Positions 51,307 to 61,038 are shown, numbered from the stretch's first letter. The stretch is DNA of 64,000 bases from Dyadobacter fermentans (GCF_019924045.1 NZ_JAHXBN010000011.1:606633-670632), one strand, 5' to 3'. Translations and numbers: made by a program. The notes: generated by a model from the letters alone, not told the origin.

Positions 51307-52698
51307 CTAACCCGCCAGTTTCGACAAGTAAGCGATCAGCAACTTCACGCCGTAGGCTGTTCCAGCGCGGCCTGGGGCAAACTCGGTATCGCCAAATGCC
51401 ATTCCGGCAATATCGAGATGCGCCCATGCGGGATGCCCGGCAGTAAATACTTCCAGAAACTTGGCCGCTACAATGGCTCCGGCCAGCGGTTTGCCGTGAT
51501 AGTTCTTCACGTCGGCAATGTCGGAGCTGATCTCCTCTTTGTATTCGTCCCAAACAGGCAGCCGCCACAAGCGTTCGCCTGTTTCGTCGGCTGCTTGGGT
51601 GAGTTGCCCGGCGAGATGGTCGTTGGGCGTAAAAAGGCCCGCGGCTTCGTAGCCAAGCGTTTGAATCACGCTCCCGGTAAGTGTTGCGAGGTCGATAAGC
51701 ACATCCGGCTCATAATGTTTGACGGCATAATGCAGGCCATCGGCAAGGATCAACCGGCCCTCTGCGTCTGTATCGATCACCTCAATCGTCTTTCCGGCAT
51801 AGGAACCGATCACATCCCCGGGTTTCATGGCCGAACCGTCCACCGAGTTTTCCGTGGAGGGAATCACGCCGATAATCCGGACCGGCAGTTTCAATTGCGC
51901 CGCCAGCTCTATCGTGCCCAAAACAGCCGCCGCTCCGCCCATATCGCTTTTCATCAAATGCATATTGGCCGATGGCTTGATCGAAATACCGCCTGTATCG
52001 AAGGTTACACCCTTGCCCACCAGCGCCACCGTTTGGGTGTAATGCGCCGGGTTATATTCCGAAACAATCATCACCGGTGGTTCGTCGCTTCCCTTGTTCA
52101 CGGCCAGCAATGCGTGCATACCCTGCTTTTCCAGCGCCGCTTTTTCCAATATTTCCACCGTATACCCATGCTCCGCCCCCGACTTTCTTGCCCAGTCGGC
52201 CAGCGTCGCCGGCTTTTTATAATTGGATGGTGCGTTCATCAAATCCATAATCCGGATTTGCACCTGAGCCGTTTTCAGTGCAGTAGTCGCCGATTGCTCC
52301 ACATCCGAACCTTTTTCGGTCAAAATCGACAATGTGCCCGATTTGAAAAAGTCGCTTACCGCTTTCGGCTCCGTTTTGTAGAGTTGCAGGTCGTAACCTC
52401 CCAAAACAATGCCATTCACGGCATTTCCGAGCCATTCGGCCCTACATCCGCGCCCGTCGAGTATGATGTGCGCGGGCCAGCGGTCTTTTCGTTTGAAAAA
52501 AAGCGAGCGAAAAATTTTGGTAACAGCCGGGAGTTTTGGCGTTTTTCCGAGCCCTAACCACAACTCCTTCGAAGAATACCACCATGTTTCTCCCTTTTCT
52601 GCCTTGAACATCTCCTGGTTAGCGGGTTCGGCACCCTGTTCGAACGGGCGGACGATCAGCACGTCTTCGATAGGCTCCTGTATGATCTCTATTTGCAT
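51307..52698 (-). CDS. pepA: Leucyl aminopeptidase (M17 family)
   Basis: A 463-residue cytosolic zinc aminopeptidase. The M17 core is intact: LVGKGVTFDTGGISIKP (first metal and Lys), MKSDMGGAAAVLG, and DTDAEGRLILADGLHYA, corresponding to the family signature NTDAEGRL. ATG at 52698 begins MQIEIIQEP; the earlier in-frame codons are not conserved-like. It releases N-terminal hydrophobic residues. It is followed by an ATP-grasp gene and preceded by a second peptidase gene on the same strand. Confidence 0.93.
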   Translation of the reverse strand: MQIEIIQEPIEDVLIVRPFEQGAEPANQEMFKAEKGETWWYSSKELWLGLGKTPKLPAVTKIFRSLFFKRKDRWPAHIILDGRGCRAEWLGNAVNGIVLGGYDLQLYKTEPKAVSDFFKSGTLSILTEKGSDVEQSATTALKTAQVQIRIMDLMNAPSNYKKPATLADWARKSGAEHGYTVEILEKAALEKQGMHALLAVNKGSDEPPVMIVSEYNPAHYTQTVALVGKGVTFDTGGISIKPSANMHLMKSDMGGAAAVLGTIELAAQLKLPVRIIGVIPSTENSVDGSAMKPGDVIGSYAGKTIEVIDTDAEGRLILADGLHYAVKHYEPDVLIDLATLTGSVIQTLGYEAAGLFTPNDHLAGQLTQAADETGERLWRLPVWDEYKEEISSDIADVKNYHGKPLAGAIVAAKFLEVFTAGHPAWAHLDIAGMAFGDTEFAPGRAGTAYGVKLLIAYLSKLAG

Positions 52699-52774
52699 TG
52701 GATTCAAAAGTCGGATTAATAAAAAAAGCAAAGACAATATATGCCTTTGCTTTCAAAAATGGGTTATACGGGAA

Positions 52775-54340
52775 TTAATCCAATCCACCGCGGCGGGTAG
52801 GCTTGCGCGGCTCAGGCCATGCCCCCGGCACGCCTTTGGCATCGAGGGGCAAAATGCTCTTATCACGCGACGTTTTGGTGGGGTCTTCGCTCGCCTGATA
52901 AGCCAGAATTGCCGCAAGTATCGCATTGCTACGCACATCGTCGAACACGATCTTGTCGTAGGTGTCGCGGTTAGTATGCCATGTATAGGTGCCGTATGAC
53001 CAGTTCAATGAGCTCAGTGAGAAGGCAGGAGCGCCCGCAGCTACGAATGAAGCGAAATCAGAGCCACCGGTTCCGGGAGCACCAGGAAATGAAGTTTGGA
53101 TAGGCGTGCGGATCGGTTCTGGGACTTTGGAAAGCCAGCGGGTCAGGTATTCATAAGCATTCAAAAAGCCCTGACCTGACAGGTTCACGACCCTACCCGT
53201 CCCGTTGTCCTGGTTGAACACCGCCTGAATGTTCTGCACGATCTCCGGATGGTCTTCCACAAATGCACGGGAGCCATTCAGTCCCTGCTCTTCGCTTCCC
53301 CAATGCCCGACCAGGATCGTCCGCTTAGGATTGGGATATACCTTTTTGAGAATGCGCATAGCTTCCATCATCACGAGCGTGCCGGTACCGTTGTCGGTGG
53401 CGCCGCTACCGCCGTCCCAAGAGTCGAAATGCGCAGAGAGTATCACATATTCGTTCGGTTTCTCAGTGCCTTTGATCTCCCCCACCGTATTGAATGTCTG
53501 GCTAATGCCGGTTTCCTTCGCATCGGCACGCACACTGATTTTCGGCGTGTGTCCCGAATCCGCCAGGCGATACAGCAGGCCGTAATCTTCGAGTGAAATA
53601 TCCACCGTCGGGATAGCCTTCGTGTAAGCTCCGAAGATTTTATTAGCCCCAAAACCCTTTGACCAATAAGACATCACCACGCCCGCCGCACCTGCTTTCT
53701 CCAATGCGAGCGGCAATGCGCGGGAAGTGTAGCCGGTCTTTTTCAAACGGTTAGCCCATGCGTCGGTCTGCGCGTCCCGGTCCTTTTTCATTTTTTCAAA
53801 CGACTCTTTCGTCGCAAATTCCTGCCAATTATAGTCGGGACGGCCAGTAGGCTGGTTCATGCTGATCAGCACAAACTTGCCTTTGGCGGTTGGTAACCAC
53901 TTTTGGAATGCCACCGAATCGGCCACATCGGGTAGGATCACCACATCCGCAGTCACCGTTTTGCCATTCGTGCCGGGGCTCCATGCGAGCTGCATACCTT
54001 CAAGCGATTTCACGCGCGGCGCTACCATGTCTATATGCGATACGCCGCGTTCCCAACCGCGCCATTCGCCCCATTTTTCATTTTTTGCACTAATACCCCA
54101 ACTTTTGTATTTAGCAACTGCCCAATCGTGCGCCTGCTGCATTTGCGGTGAGCCTACGAGCCGGGGGCCGATCACGTCCATCAGTTCATGACCGAGTTTT
54201 TCAAGTTGCGAATTTTCAGTAGCCTCCTTTACGATGTTTTCAACCACAGGGTCTTTCGCGACCGCTTCTTTACTTTGTGCAAAAACAACGATGGCCTGGC
54301 TCGAAAGACAAAGGGTCAGGAACAAATAGATTTTTTTCAT
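52775..54340 (-). CDS. M28 family peptidase, exported (carboxypeptidase Q-like)
   Basis: A 521-residue secreted dizinc peptidase (signal MKKIYLFLTLCLSSQAIVVFAQ). A PA domain (VLISMNQPTGRPDYN, LALEKAGAAGVVMSYW) is inserted before the zinc domain. The zinc ligands are ILSAHFDSWDGGSGATDNGTG (His, Asp), HWGSEEQGLNGS (catalytic and ligand Glu), FNQDNGTGRV (Asp) and YTWHTNRDTYD (His). It is full length with a Pro/Arg-rich tail. It likely digests dipeptides or short peptides in the periplasm. Confidence 0.92.
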   Translation of the reverse strand: MKKIYLFLTLCLSSQAIVVFAQSKEAVAKDPVVENIVKEATENSQLEKLGHELMDVIGPRLVGSPQMQQAHDWAVAKYKSWGISAKNEKWGEWRGWERGVSHIDMVAPRVKSLEGMQLAWSPGTNGKTVTADVVILPDVADSVAFQKWLPTAKGKFVLISMNQPTGRPDYNWQEFATKESFEKMKKDRDAQTDAWANRLKKTGYTSRALPLALEKAGAAGVVMSYWSKGFGANKIFGAYTKAIPTVDISLEDYGLLYRLADSGHTPKISVRADAKETGISQTFNTVGEIKGTEKPNEYVILSAHFDSWDGGSGATDNGTGTLVMMEAMRILKKVYPNPKRTILVGHWGSEEQGLNGSRAFVEDHPEIVQNIQAVFNQDNGTGRVVNLSGQGFLNAYEYLTRWLSKVPEPIRTPIQTSFPGAPGTGGSDFASFVAAGAPAFSLSSLNWSYGTYTWHTNRDTYDKIVFDDVRSNAILAAILAYQASEDPTKTSRDKSILPLDAKGVPGAWPEPRKPTRRGGLD

Positions 54341-54485
54341 GGGATTGGTGGTTTAAGAAATATCGTTGCCCAATGTAGGAAATCGCTATGACGCTTTCCG
54401 TACGCTCTTAAAAAATTCTAAATTGATATTTTAATTATATTATTCCAGCACCAGACATAAATGGCATACTGGTTCACAGGCAGAT

Positions 54486-55409
54486 ATGTTAAACCGGATT
54501 ATCGCATTTGTATTTTTCGCCAACTACTTCGTCGGAATTCTGGCGGTGGCATTATCCCTGGAAACTGCCTTCCAGCTTAACATCCCGCTCAATTCGCCGG
54601 CCTATTACATCCTGCTTTTCTGCACAACCGTATTCTATTACACGATGGCCTACTCGGGGCCGGTTATCCCGAAAGTTTCCGCCAATCCCCGGACCGAATG
54701 GTACCGGCAACATTACCGGTTCGTCCGGGTGAGCCAGGTATTCCTGTTTAGTATTTGCGCTTTTCTGGGAGCCTGGTACCTGGTTGAAAACTTTCATGCG
54801 ATAACGCATTTGCCGCTTTACTATTGGCTTGTTTTATCGGTTGTGCCGCTTGCCGCGATCCTCTATTACGGTTTGCTTCCCAAATCCATTATTTCATTCA
54901 ATCTACGACACACTGGTTGGCTTAAAGCATTCGTGATCGGGTTTGTGTGGGCGGGATGCGTTAACCTCTTTCCGGTGACGGCCCTGCGGATCGAGCGGGG
55001 CATAACCGTGGCCGAGCCCTTATTAATGCTCTGGCTCTTCACCAAAAACTGGATGTTCTGCACCGTCAACGCCATTATGTTCGATATGAAGGACTATGAG
55101 GACGACGCGAATATTGAGTTGAAAACTTTTGCCGTGCGAATGGGGCTGCGGAAGACCATCTACGTAGTGCTGGTACCGCTTCTGCTTGTCGGGCTCATTT
55201 CTTTTCTGGCATTTGCTATCTACCAGCACTTCGGCATTCCGACGATCCTGTTCAACATGGTGCCTTTTGTATGCCTGCTGGCGGTTGCATTTTCGCTCCA
55301 AAAACGGCAAAGCATTTTGTTTTACCTCATCGTGATCGACGGGCTCTTGTTGGTCAAAGCATTATGCGGGATCGCGGGCAGCTTTTTTGCACATCAAAAC
55401 CTGCATTAG
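54486..55409 (+). CDS. UbiA-like membrane protein (prenyltransferase family)
   Basis: A 307-residue protein with about eight membrane helices. The second Asp-rich motif of UbiA prenyltransferases is present (FDMKDYEDDANIELKTFAVRMG). The first motif, normally NDxxDxxxD between helices 2 and 3, cannot be recognised; the place is taken by SANPRTEWYRQHYRF. It could be a divergent prenyltransferase or a relative with another role. A methyltransferase gene starts two bases after its stop, so the pair probably acts together on a quinone- or lipid-like substrate. Confidence 0.7.
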   Translation: MLNRIIAFVFFANYFVGILAVALSLETAFQLNIPLNSPAYYILLFCTTVFYYTMAYSGPVIPKVSANPRTEWYRQHYRFVRVSQVFLFSICAFLGAWYLVENFHAITHLPLYYWLVLSVVPLAAILYYGLLPKSIISFNLRHTGWLKAFVIGFVWAGCVNLFPVTALRIERGITVAEPLLMLWLFTKNWMFCTVNAIMFDMKDYEDDANIELKTFAVRMGLRKTIYVVLVPLLLVGLISFLAFAIYQHFGIPTILFNMVPFVCLLAVAFSLQKRQSILFYLIVIDGLLLVKALCGIAGSFFAHQNLH

Positions 55410-55411
55410 TT

Positions 55412-56098
55412 ATGCTGAACAACTATGACCGCATCGCAACGAACTATGACAGGCTTAGCAGACTGGTATTCGGCAAATCGATCGTCCGCGCACAGCAGGC
55501 GCTGCTCCCGTTTGTAAGTTCTCCTGCACGCATACTTATCGTAGGCGGGGGAACCGGCTGGATATTAGAGGAGATTGCAAAACACTGTCCCTCAGGATTA
55601 GCCATCGATTATGTCGAAATCTCTTCCAACATGCTGGACTTGGCCAGAAGGCAGGATTGTAGGGAAAATCAGGTCACATTCGTGCATACGGGAATCGAGG
55701 ACTACGCCGCACCAATGAAATACGATGTGGTCATGACACCGTTCCTTTTCGACAATTTCAGTCGCGAACGTGCCCGCGAGGTTTTTGAAAAGCTGGATAA
55801 AATACTCGAAAACGGTGCATTATGGCTGTTCACCGACTTTCACATTGATCAAAACCTTAATCGCATCTGGCAAAAAGCCCTGCTGCGGTCTATGTATATT
55901 TTCTTCAAAAATATCAGTCACGTGGAAGCGGATCAATTGCCGGATATGCTCACTCTTTTTAACACACATAACTACCACCTGATATTTGAAGCCTTCCGTT
56001 TCAGCCATTTCATCCGTTCGGCTGCGTACCGCAAATCAGGCGACAGCCGCGCGGCCCCGACCGAAAATAAACCGCTCGTTGAAAATGATAATCGATAG
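55412..56098 (+). CDS. SAM-dependent methyltransferase
   Basis: A 228-residue class I methyltransferase. NYDRIATNYDRLSRLVFGKSI precedes the SAM motif RILIVGGGTGWILEEIAKHC, then IDYVEISSNMLDLARRQ and VVMTPFLFDNF. The C-terminal half carries a hydrophobic patch (LLRSMYIFFKNISH). ATG at 55412 is right after the UbiA stop. The 3' end overlaps the convergent EamA gene by 63 bases. Confidence 0.88.
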   Translation: MLNNYDRIATNYDRLSRLVFGKSIVRAQQALLPFVSSPARILIVGGGTGWILEEIAKHCPSGLAIDYVEISSNMLDLARRQDCRENQVTFVHTGIEDYAAPMKYDVVMTPFLFDNFSRERAREVFEKLDKILENGALWLFTDFHIDQNLNRIWQKALLRSMYIFFKNISHVEADQLPDMLTLFNTHNYHLIFEAFRFSHFIRSAAYRKSGDSRAAPTENKPLVENDNR

Positions 56099-56934
56099 CA
56101 GGATCAGTGAATATGCCGTGATCTGCACCGAATTGATCGGCTCATGGAAGTAGAACAATGCGATGGCAAAGTTCATCAACGGATTGATATACAACAAAAT
56201 ACCCATGGTAGAAGACGTAACCCCCTGCAATGCATACAGATTCATAAACAGCGGGATGATCGTAAAAACGATCGCTATCAGCGTGATGAGTATGTAAAAT
56301 GAAGCCTCCGTAGGCAACGCAGCACTGTATTTCGGGTAGAAAGGAAGCAGCAGCAATGCAGAAAAAACGATCTGGATCGTGAGTACCAGGAACTTGTCGA
56401 TACCTGCATTCTTGCGCTGGCTTACAAGATAGAACGCGTAAGAAGCCGCGACGATCAGGCTGTACAGAATATCCGATATATTATTGAAAGACAATAATAT
56501 ACAACTCAAAACACTGAGCATTACCGCAGTCCATTGCCATTTGCTGAGCTTTTCATCCAGGACGAAAAAGGCGATTACGGTAGTCATGATCGGGCAGACC
56601 AGGTAGGCGAACGAAGCCGCCTTTACGCTGATATGGTTCATCACATAAATGAAGAAAAACCAGTTGGCTGTCAGCAGTACTCCGCCAATTAACGTGAGGA
56701 ATGCAACCTCCCGCTTCCGCTTCACAGGCATTGCCTTGAATGCCGCAACGCTCTCTTTCAGCACTTTCACCCGTACAAACAAACTAATTACTGCCATCAC
56801 CGCCGCACACATGAACACGCGGTAAACAGGATGTCGAGCGACGGATATCCTTTCAATGGTTTGAGTGCCAGGCTGAAAAAGCCCCAGATCAGAAATGAAA
56901 CGAATGCGGTGAGGTAGTACTTTGAAAATTTCAT
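56036..56934 (-). pseudogene. EamA family transporter (RarD-like), frameshifted
   Basis: An EamA/DMT-superfamily permease with about ten predicted helices if restored. The start at ATG 56934 encodes MKFSKYYLTAFVSFLIWGFF and continues SLALKPLKGYPSLDILF, which matches the N-terminus of RarD-type proteins. Then the frame is lost near 56824-56826, where TTT should be TTTT to continue YRVFMCAAVMAVISLFV; the rest (EAM domains, ending FGRGRAAVA) is open in the shifted frame. With one added base the gene is 900 nt and 299 residues. It is either a real inactivation, a sequencing or assembly error, or frameshift decoding. A longer in-frame version beginning at 57025 has an unrelated N-terminus. Confidence 0.75.
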
Positions 56935-57108
56935 CAGGCTGTGGATGTGGTGTGGACCGTACTCCCGAAACAGCAAATTGCACGGCCGGGTTCGAACATT
57001 TTGACCGTGGCCGGATATTTACCATTGAAATTTAACCGCTGAGTTATGCAACCGTTGGTTGACGTATCGTGTCAACCAGACAACTTCCATTCCCAAAAAC
57101 CCAGATCC

Positions 57109-57816
57109 ATGAAAATTCTCTACATCCTTCCTTTCCTGTTAGTCAGCCAGATCGCCCTTGCCCAACGCACCACACTTTCCGTTGGGCTCAATTCGGGCAT
57201 TTCACGCTTTGCGGGCGCGAGCGCAGAAAAGACGACCACTTCGGGCACCGGAGGCCCTTTTTGTGGCTGCCTTCTTCGGGAGGCTAGTTACCTCGGTGAT
57301 GTACCTGCAATTACCTACGGCGCAAACCTCGCGGTGCAGCACGAGTTCAAAAACCACTTCCTGCTCGGATTGGAAACCGGTTACGAAAACCTCCGCACCC
57401 GTATTAATGTTGAGCAATATCAGCTCGACGATATGATCTTTAAAACCGACAATGGTTACAGTATTACCCGTAACCACTTCATCAACATTTTCCCCAGCGC
57501 TGGATACAATTTCCCATTAGCGGAGAACCTGGACCTTTCGCTCCGTGGTGGTGCCGATTTTGGCATTGGCCTCAACAGTTCCAGCCGCCTCGTTATCAAA
57601 GACGTATTTGAAGACGACCAATATACCGATCGCGATGGTCTCGCTCCCGGGCTCGATTTCCGCCCCAGGGTCGAGGCAAAAATAGCCGGCAAACGGCTCG
57701 GGCTGGCAGTCAGTTACGCGCACGGAGCAACGAATTGGCTCAACGGATGGGCTGGCGGTGCTACCGACCTCCATATGCGCGTCTGGCGCGTGGGCGTACA
57801 GTACCGAATATTCTAA
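57109..57816 (+). CDS. Small outer-membrane beta-barrel protein
   Basis: A 235-residue exported protein (signal MKILYILPFLLVSQIALAQ). The mature part is strand-rich with alternating aromatics (LAVQHEFKNHFLLGLETGYENLRTRI, FINIFPSAGYNFPL, RVWRVGVQYRIF), ending in Phe, typical for an 8-10 strand barrel of the OmpA/PorT-like class. One short Cys-containing loop (GGPFCGCLL). Function unknown. ATG at 57109. Confidence 0.8.
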   Translation: MKILYILPFLLVSQIALAQRTTLSVGLNSGISRFAGASAEKTTTSGTGGPFCGCLLREASYLGDVPAITYGANLAVQHEFKNHFLLGLETGYENLRTRINVEQYQLDDMIFKTDNGYSITRNHFINIFPSAGYNFPLAENLDLSLRGGADFGIGLNSSSRLVIKDVFEDDQYTDRDGLAPGLDFRPRVEAKIAGKRLGLAVSYAHGATNWLNGWAGGATDLHMRVWRVGVQYRIF

Positions 57817-57884
57817 AAAAGCAGTAAAAGCGGAACCATAGTCGGCTTATTTGGCTTGATTAGTAAGGCAATATTTAATCAAGT

Positions 57885-58682
57885 ATGACATTTTCCGACA
57901 TCCGGCTGGTGGCTACCGATATGGACGGTACGCTTTTGAACTCCAAACACGAAATCCACGAATCGTTTTTCCCTGTTTTCAGAAAACTTAAAGATCACGG
58001 GATCATTTTCGTTGCAGCCAGCGGTCGTCAGTATTTCAATCTCGCCAAAACCCTCGATGCGGTAAAGGACGAAGTCATTTTTGCCGCCGAGAACGGCAGT
58101 TATGTGGTTTTTAGAGATGAAGAAATCCACATTCAGGCGATCGATCCGGAGATTACCCGCGAGCTGATATTGATTTCAAGAAAGATCAAGAATACCTACC
58201 CGATCATTTGCGGGAAGAAAAAGGCTTACGTCGAAAATGACGATGAGGAGTTTATCAACCACCTCAAACTCTATTTTGAAAGATATGAGGTCGTAAATGA
58301 CCTGCTCGAAATCACCGACGACCAGTTTCTGAAATTCACATTATGCGACCTGGCCGGCTCCGAAGTGAACAGTTACCCGCATTACAAAAAATATGAGCAA
58401 GACCTGCAAGTGAAAGTTTCGGGACCGATCTGGCTCGACATTTCGCACAAAAAGGCCAACAAAGGCCGCGCAATGGAGGTTTTGCAGGAAAAATTTAAAG
58501 TTACCGCCGAGCAGACAATGGTTTTCGGGGACTACCTCAATGACCTTGAAATGCTCGAAAAAGCACATTACTCCTACGCAATGGCGAATGCGCACCCGGA
58601 TATCAAAAAAATAGCCCGTTTCATCGCCAAAAGTAACGATGAAAACGGGGTAGTTGAAATCCTTTCGGAAATCACGGAGTAA
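57885..58682 (+). CDS. HAD superfamily phosphatase, Cof type
   Basis: A 265-residue sugar- or nucleotide-phosphate phosphatase. Motif I is VATDMDGTLLNSK; motif II is AASGRQYF; Lys in HKKANKGRAMEVLQ; motif IV is VFGDYLNDLEMLEKAHYSYAMANA. The Cof/YidA cap domain lies between residues 85 and 180. Substrate unknown. Confidence 0.92.
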   Translation: MTFSDIRLVATDMDGTLLNSKHEIHESFFPVFRKLKDHGIIFVAASGRQYFNLAKTLDAVKDEVIFAAENGSYVVFRDEEIHIQAIDPEITRELILISRKIKNTYPIICGKKKAYVENDDEEFINHLKLYFERYEVVNDLLEITDDQFLKFTLCDLAGSEVNSYPHYKKYEQDLQVKVSGPIWLDISHKKANKGRAMEVLQEKFKVTAEQTMVFGDYLNDLEMLEKAHYSYAMANAHPDIKKIARFIAKSNDENGVVEILSEITE

Positions 58683-58709
58683 GGGAATGCCCTACTCCGT
58701 ATATTTTTT
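58675..58709 (+). terminator. Terminator between HAD and fabF genes
   Basis: CGGAGTAAGGG (58675-58685) pairs with CCCTACTCCG (58690-58699), one bulged A, followed by TATATTTTTT. It overlaps both stop regions of the convergent genes. Confidence 0.65.
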
Positions 58710-59942
58710 GAATATGGAAGTCGCTGTGTGCCCTCCAAAACCGAAAGTGTTGTTCAGCGCGTAATTCACAGTCTGGTTCAGCGATTTGCCCAGCACGATG
58801 TTCATGCCTTCGGGGATCGCCTCGTCAAGGTTCTCGGTATTAATGGTACCGGGAATGACGTCGTTCTTCACGGCCAAAGCACAAACGATACTTTCCAGCG
58901 CTCCCGCCGCTCCCAGCAAATGGCCGGTCATAGATTTCGTAGCACTGATCGCCACCGGATGATCGCCGAACACGGTTTTCATCCCTTGCAACTCGCTCAT
59001 ATCACCGAGGCCTGTTGAAGTCGCGTGCGCATTCACGTAGTCGATTTTGTCGGCCGTAATACCGGCTTCTCTCAGTGCTTTCCGCATGCCTAATGCGGCA
59101 CCCATACCGTCCGGAGGTGTTCCGGTGAGGTGATAAGCGTCCGCTGCCATTCCGCCGCCGACGATTTCGGCATATATTTTAGCGCCTCTCGCTTTGGCAT
59201 ATTCCAGGTCTTCGAGGATCAATGCCGCTGCACCTTCGCCCATTACAAAACCATCGCGGTCTTTATCGAACGGCCTTGAAGCCGTTGCAGGGTCGTCATT
59301 TCTTTTGGAAAGTGCCTGTGCCGCGCTGAAACCACCCAATGCCGAGTAGATAATCGCCGCCTCGGAACCACCGGCCACCATCAATTTAGCCTTACCCATG
59401 CGAATGGTATCGAATGCGCTGATCAACGCCGTATTGGAAGATGCGCACGCCGAAACCGTACAGTAGTTAGGCCCGTGCAACTTGTGACGGATCGAGATAA
59501 CACCCGCCGCAATATCCACGATCATTTTGGGAATAAAGAAAGGGCTGAAACGCGGCACACCACCCGATGCGTGGAATTCCAGCAACTGGTCTTCGAATGT
59601 GCCCATACCGCCGTTTCCGGTCGCCCAGATCACGCCCATATCGTGGCGGTCTTCCAGATCGATATTCGCAAAGTCCAGCCCTGCGTCCTTGATCGCCGTA
59701 TCCGACGCCGCAATCGCATACTGGGTATGCAGGTCGTATTTTTTAATCTCCTTCTTCTCGATATAGTCTTCGGGATGGAAGTCCTTTACTTCGCAACCGA
59801 ATTGTGTTTTAAATTTGGAAACATCCATTTTTGTAATGGTAGCAGCACCGCTTTTACCATCTACAATATTTTGCCAGAACTCTTCCACAGAATTCCCCAG
59901 CGGAGAAATAACCCCCAGGCCGGTAACTACTACTCTTTTCAT
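58692..59942 (-). CDS. fabF: Beta-ketoacyl-ACP synthase II
   Basis: Condenses malonyl-ACP with acyl-ACP in fatty-acid elongation. The 416-residue thiolase-fold enzyme has the catalytic triad: Cys in NYCTVSACASSNTALIS, His in NAHATSTGLGD and His in KSMTGHLLGAAGALE. It begins MKRVVVTGLGVISPLGNSVEEFW. It is not in a fab cluster; the next upstream gene on this strand is a DUF2798 membrane protein 36 bases away. No acyl carrier gene is adjacent. Confidence 0.95.
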   Translation of the reverse strand: MKRVVVTGLGVISPLGNSVEEFWQNIVDGKSGAATITKMDVSKFKTQFGCEVKDFHPEDYIEKKEIKKYDLHTQYAIAASDTAIKDAGLDFANIDLEDRHDMGVIWATGNGGMGTFEDQLLEFHASGGVPRFSPFFIPKMIVDIAAGVISIRHKLHGPNYCTVSACASSNTALISAFDTIRMGKAKLMVAGGSEAAIIYSALGGFSAAQALSKRNDDPATASRPFDKDRDGFVMGEGAAALILEDLEYAKARGAKIYAEIVGGGMAADAYHLTGTPPDGMGAALGMRKALREAGITADKIDYVNAHATSTGLGDMSELQGMKTVFGDHPVAISATKSMTGHLLGAAGALESIVCALAVKNDVIPGTINTENLDEAIPEGMNIVLGKSLNQTVNYALNNTFGFGGHTATSIFKKYTE

Positions 59943-59978
59943 ACAGTTTGATTATTTGATCCAAGACATCAGGAAAGT

Positions 59979-60212
59979 TCAGTCAACCTCCTGAGTCAGT
60001 GTATCTTTGAAGATGTCGTCGACCAGTTTCTGCACCTTCGGGCCAATCAGCAGGATTGCCGGGATGACGATCAGATACGACATGCTCCAAGATTTGAGCC
60101 AAATCACCAAAAAATTGGCAACAAATCCAATATTTGCAGAGATCAAAGTAAAGGAAATTATCCCCGTTGTAACGATCCCCATAATCATGGCAAAAGCGAT
60201 TTTCTGTCTCAT
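59979..60212 (-). CDS. DUF2798 membrane protein
   Basis: 77 residues with two membrane helices (FAMIMGIVTTGIISFTLIS, YLIVIPAILLIGPKV) and the family-typical LVIWLKSWSMSYLIVIPAIL. Function unknown. It sits 48 bases downstream of the SDR gene on the same strand and may be co-transcribed from the operator-controlled promoter. Confidence 0.85.
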   Translation of the reverse strand: MRQKIAFAMIMGIVTTGIISFTLISANIGFVANFLVIWLKSWSMSYLIVIPAILLIGPKVQKLVDDIFKDTLTQEVD

Positions 60213-60260
60213 ACCGGCAGTGATTTTTGTGTATTGAAGGTTACTTTTAAAAGGTCTCCG

Positions 60261-61022
60261 TCAGGCTGTTTGGAGCTCGACGCCCGGGTTCATTGCCTGC
60301 AAAGCGGCCGCCGGGTTGTTCAAAAAGAGGTTGAAAACATCGGCAGTACGGCCCGTAAGAATTTCGTAGGTATTGTTTTCAAATGCTTCCACCAGTTCAT
60401 CGGCTACCTGTTTTGCAGGGATACCATTCGTAGCACCGCCGATCTCAGCAGAGAACTCAGTATCCACCAACGGAGGCAGGATTTCAAATACTTTGACATT
60501 CGTGGATTTGCCCAGCGCAATGCGCAACGATTGGGTATAAGAATGCAATGCAGCTTTACTTGCGGCGTAGGTCGGCAGGAAATGGTTAGGAACCAGGCCT
60601 GCAATGCTGGAAACGGTCACGATGGCAGCTTCATTCGCTTTTTTGAGTAGCGGCAGCAACTTCTGATTCAGACGGATAATGGCCAGGTAATTGGTGATAA
60701 TCTCCTCTTCGGCCAGTGTTGCGGCGTCCTGGTCGCCGTCCAGATGATAGTAGGCGGCCTTTCCCGCATTATTAATCACCACATTCAAATCAGGGAATTC
60801 GTTTTCAAGGCGCGCAACAAGGTCGTCGGTAGCCTGCTTGTCGACTACATCGTAAACGATGGGCGTCACATTAGTCAGTTGCGCTGCTGCTTTTTGCAGA
60901 CGTTCTTCATTGCGACCGGTGATGATTACATGATTGCCTTTTGCGTCGAAAGCTTTGGCGAATTCGAGACCGATACCAGCACTTCCGCCGGTAATGAGGA
61001 TTGTATTTCCAGTAGTTTCCAT
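60261..61022 (-). CDS. SDR family oxidoreductase
   Basis: A 253-residue short-chain dehydrogenase. Motifs: ILITGGSAGIGLEFAKAF (NAD(P) binding), NNAGKAAYY, VSSIAGLVPNHFLPTYAASKAALH (catalytic Ser, Tyr, Lys). It resembles DltE-like oxidoreductases; substrate unknown. The ATG at 61022 was chosen over an in-frame TTG three codons earlier. Its promoter is covered by a TetR-type palindrome, with a second in the leader, so it is probably induced by a specific compound. DUF2798 and perhaps fabF follow. Confidence 0.9.
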   Translation of the reverse strand: METTGNTILITGGSAGIGLEFAKAFDAKGNHVIITGRNEERLQKAAAQLTNVTPIVYDVVDKQATDDLVARLENEFPDLNVVINNAGKAAYYHLDGDQDAATLAEEEIITNYLAIIRLNQKLLPLLKKANEAAIVTVSSIAGLVPNHFLPTYAASKAALHSYTQSLRIALGKSTNVKVFEILPPLVDTEFSAEIGGATNGIPAKQVADELVEAFENNTYEILTGRTADVFNLFLNNPAAALQAMNPGVELQTA

Positions 61023-61038
61023 TGTTTTCAAGGTTAAA

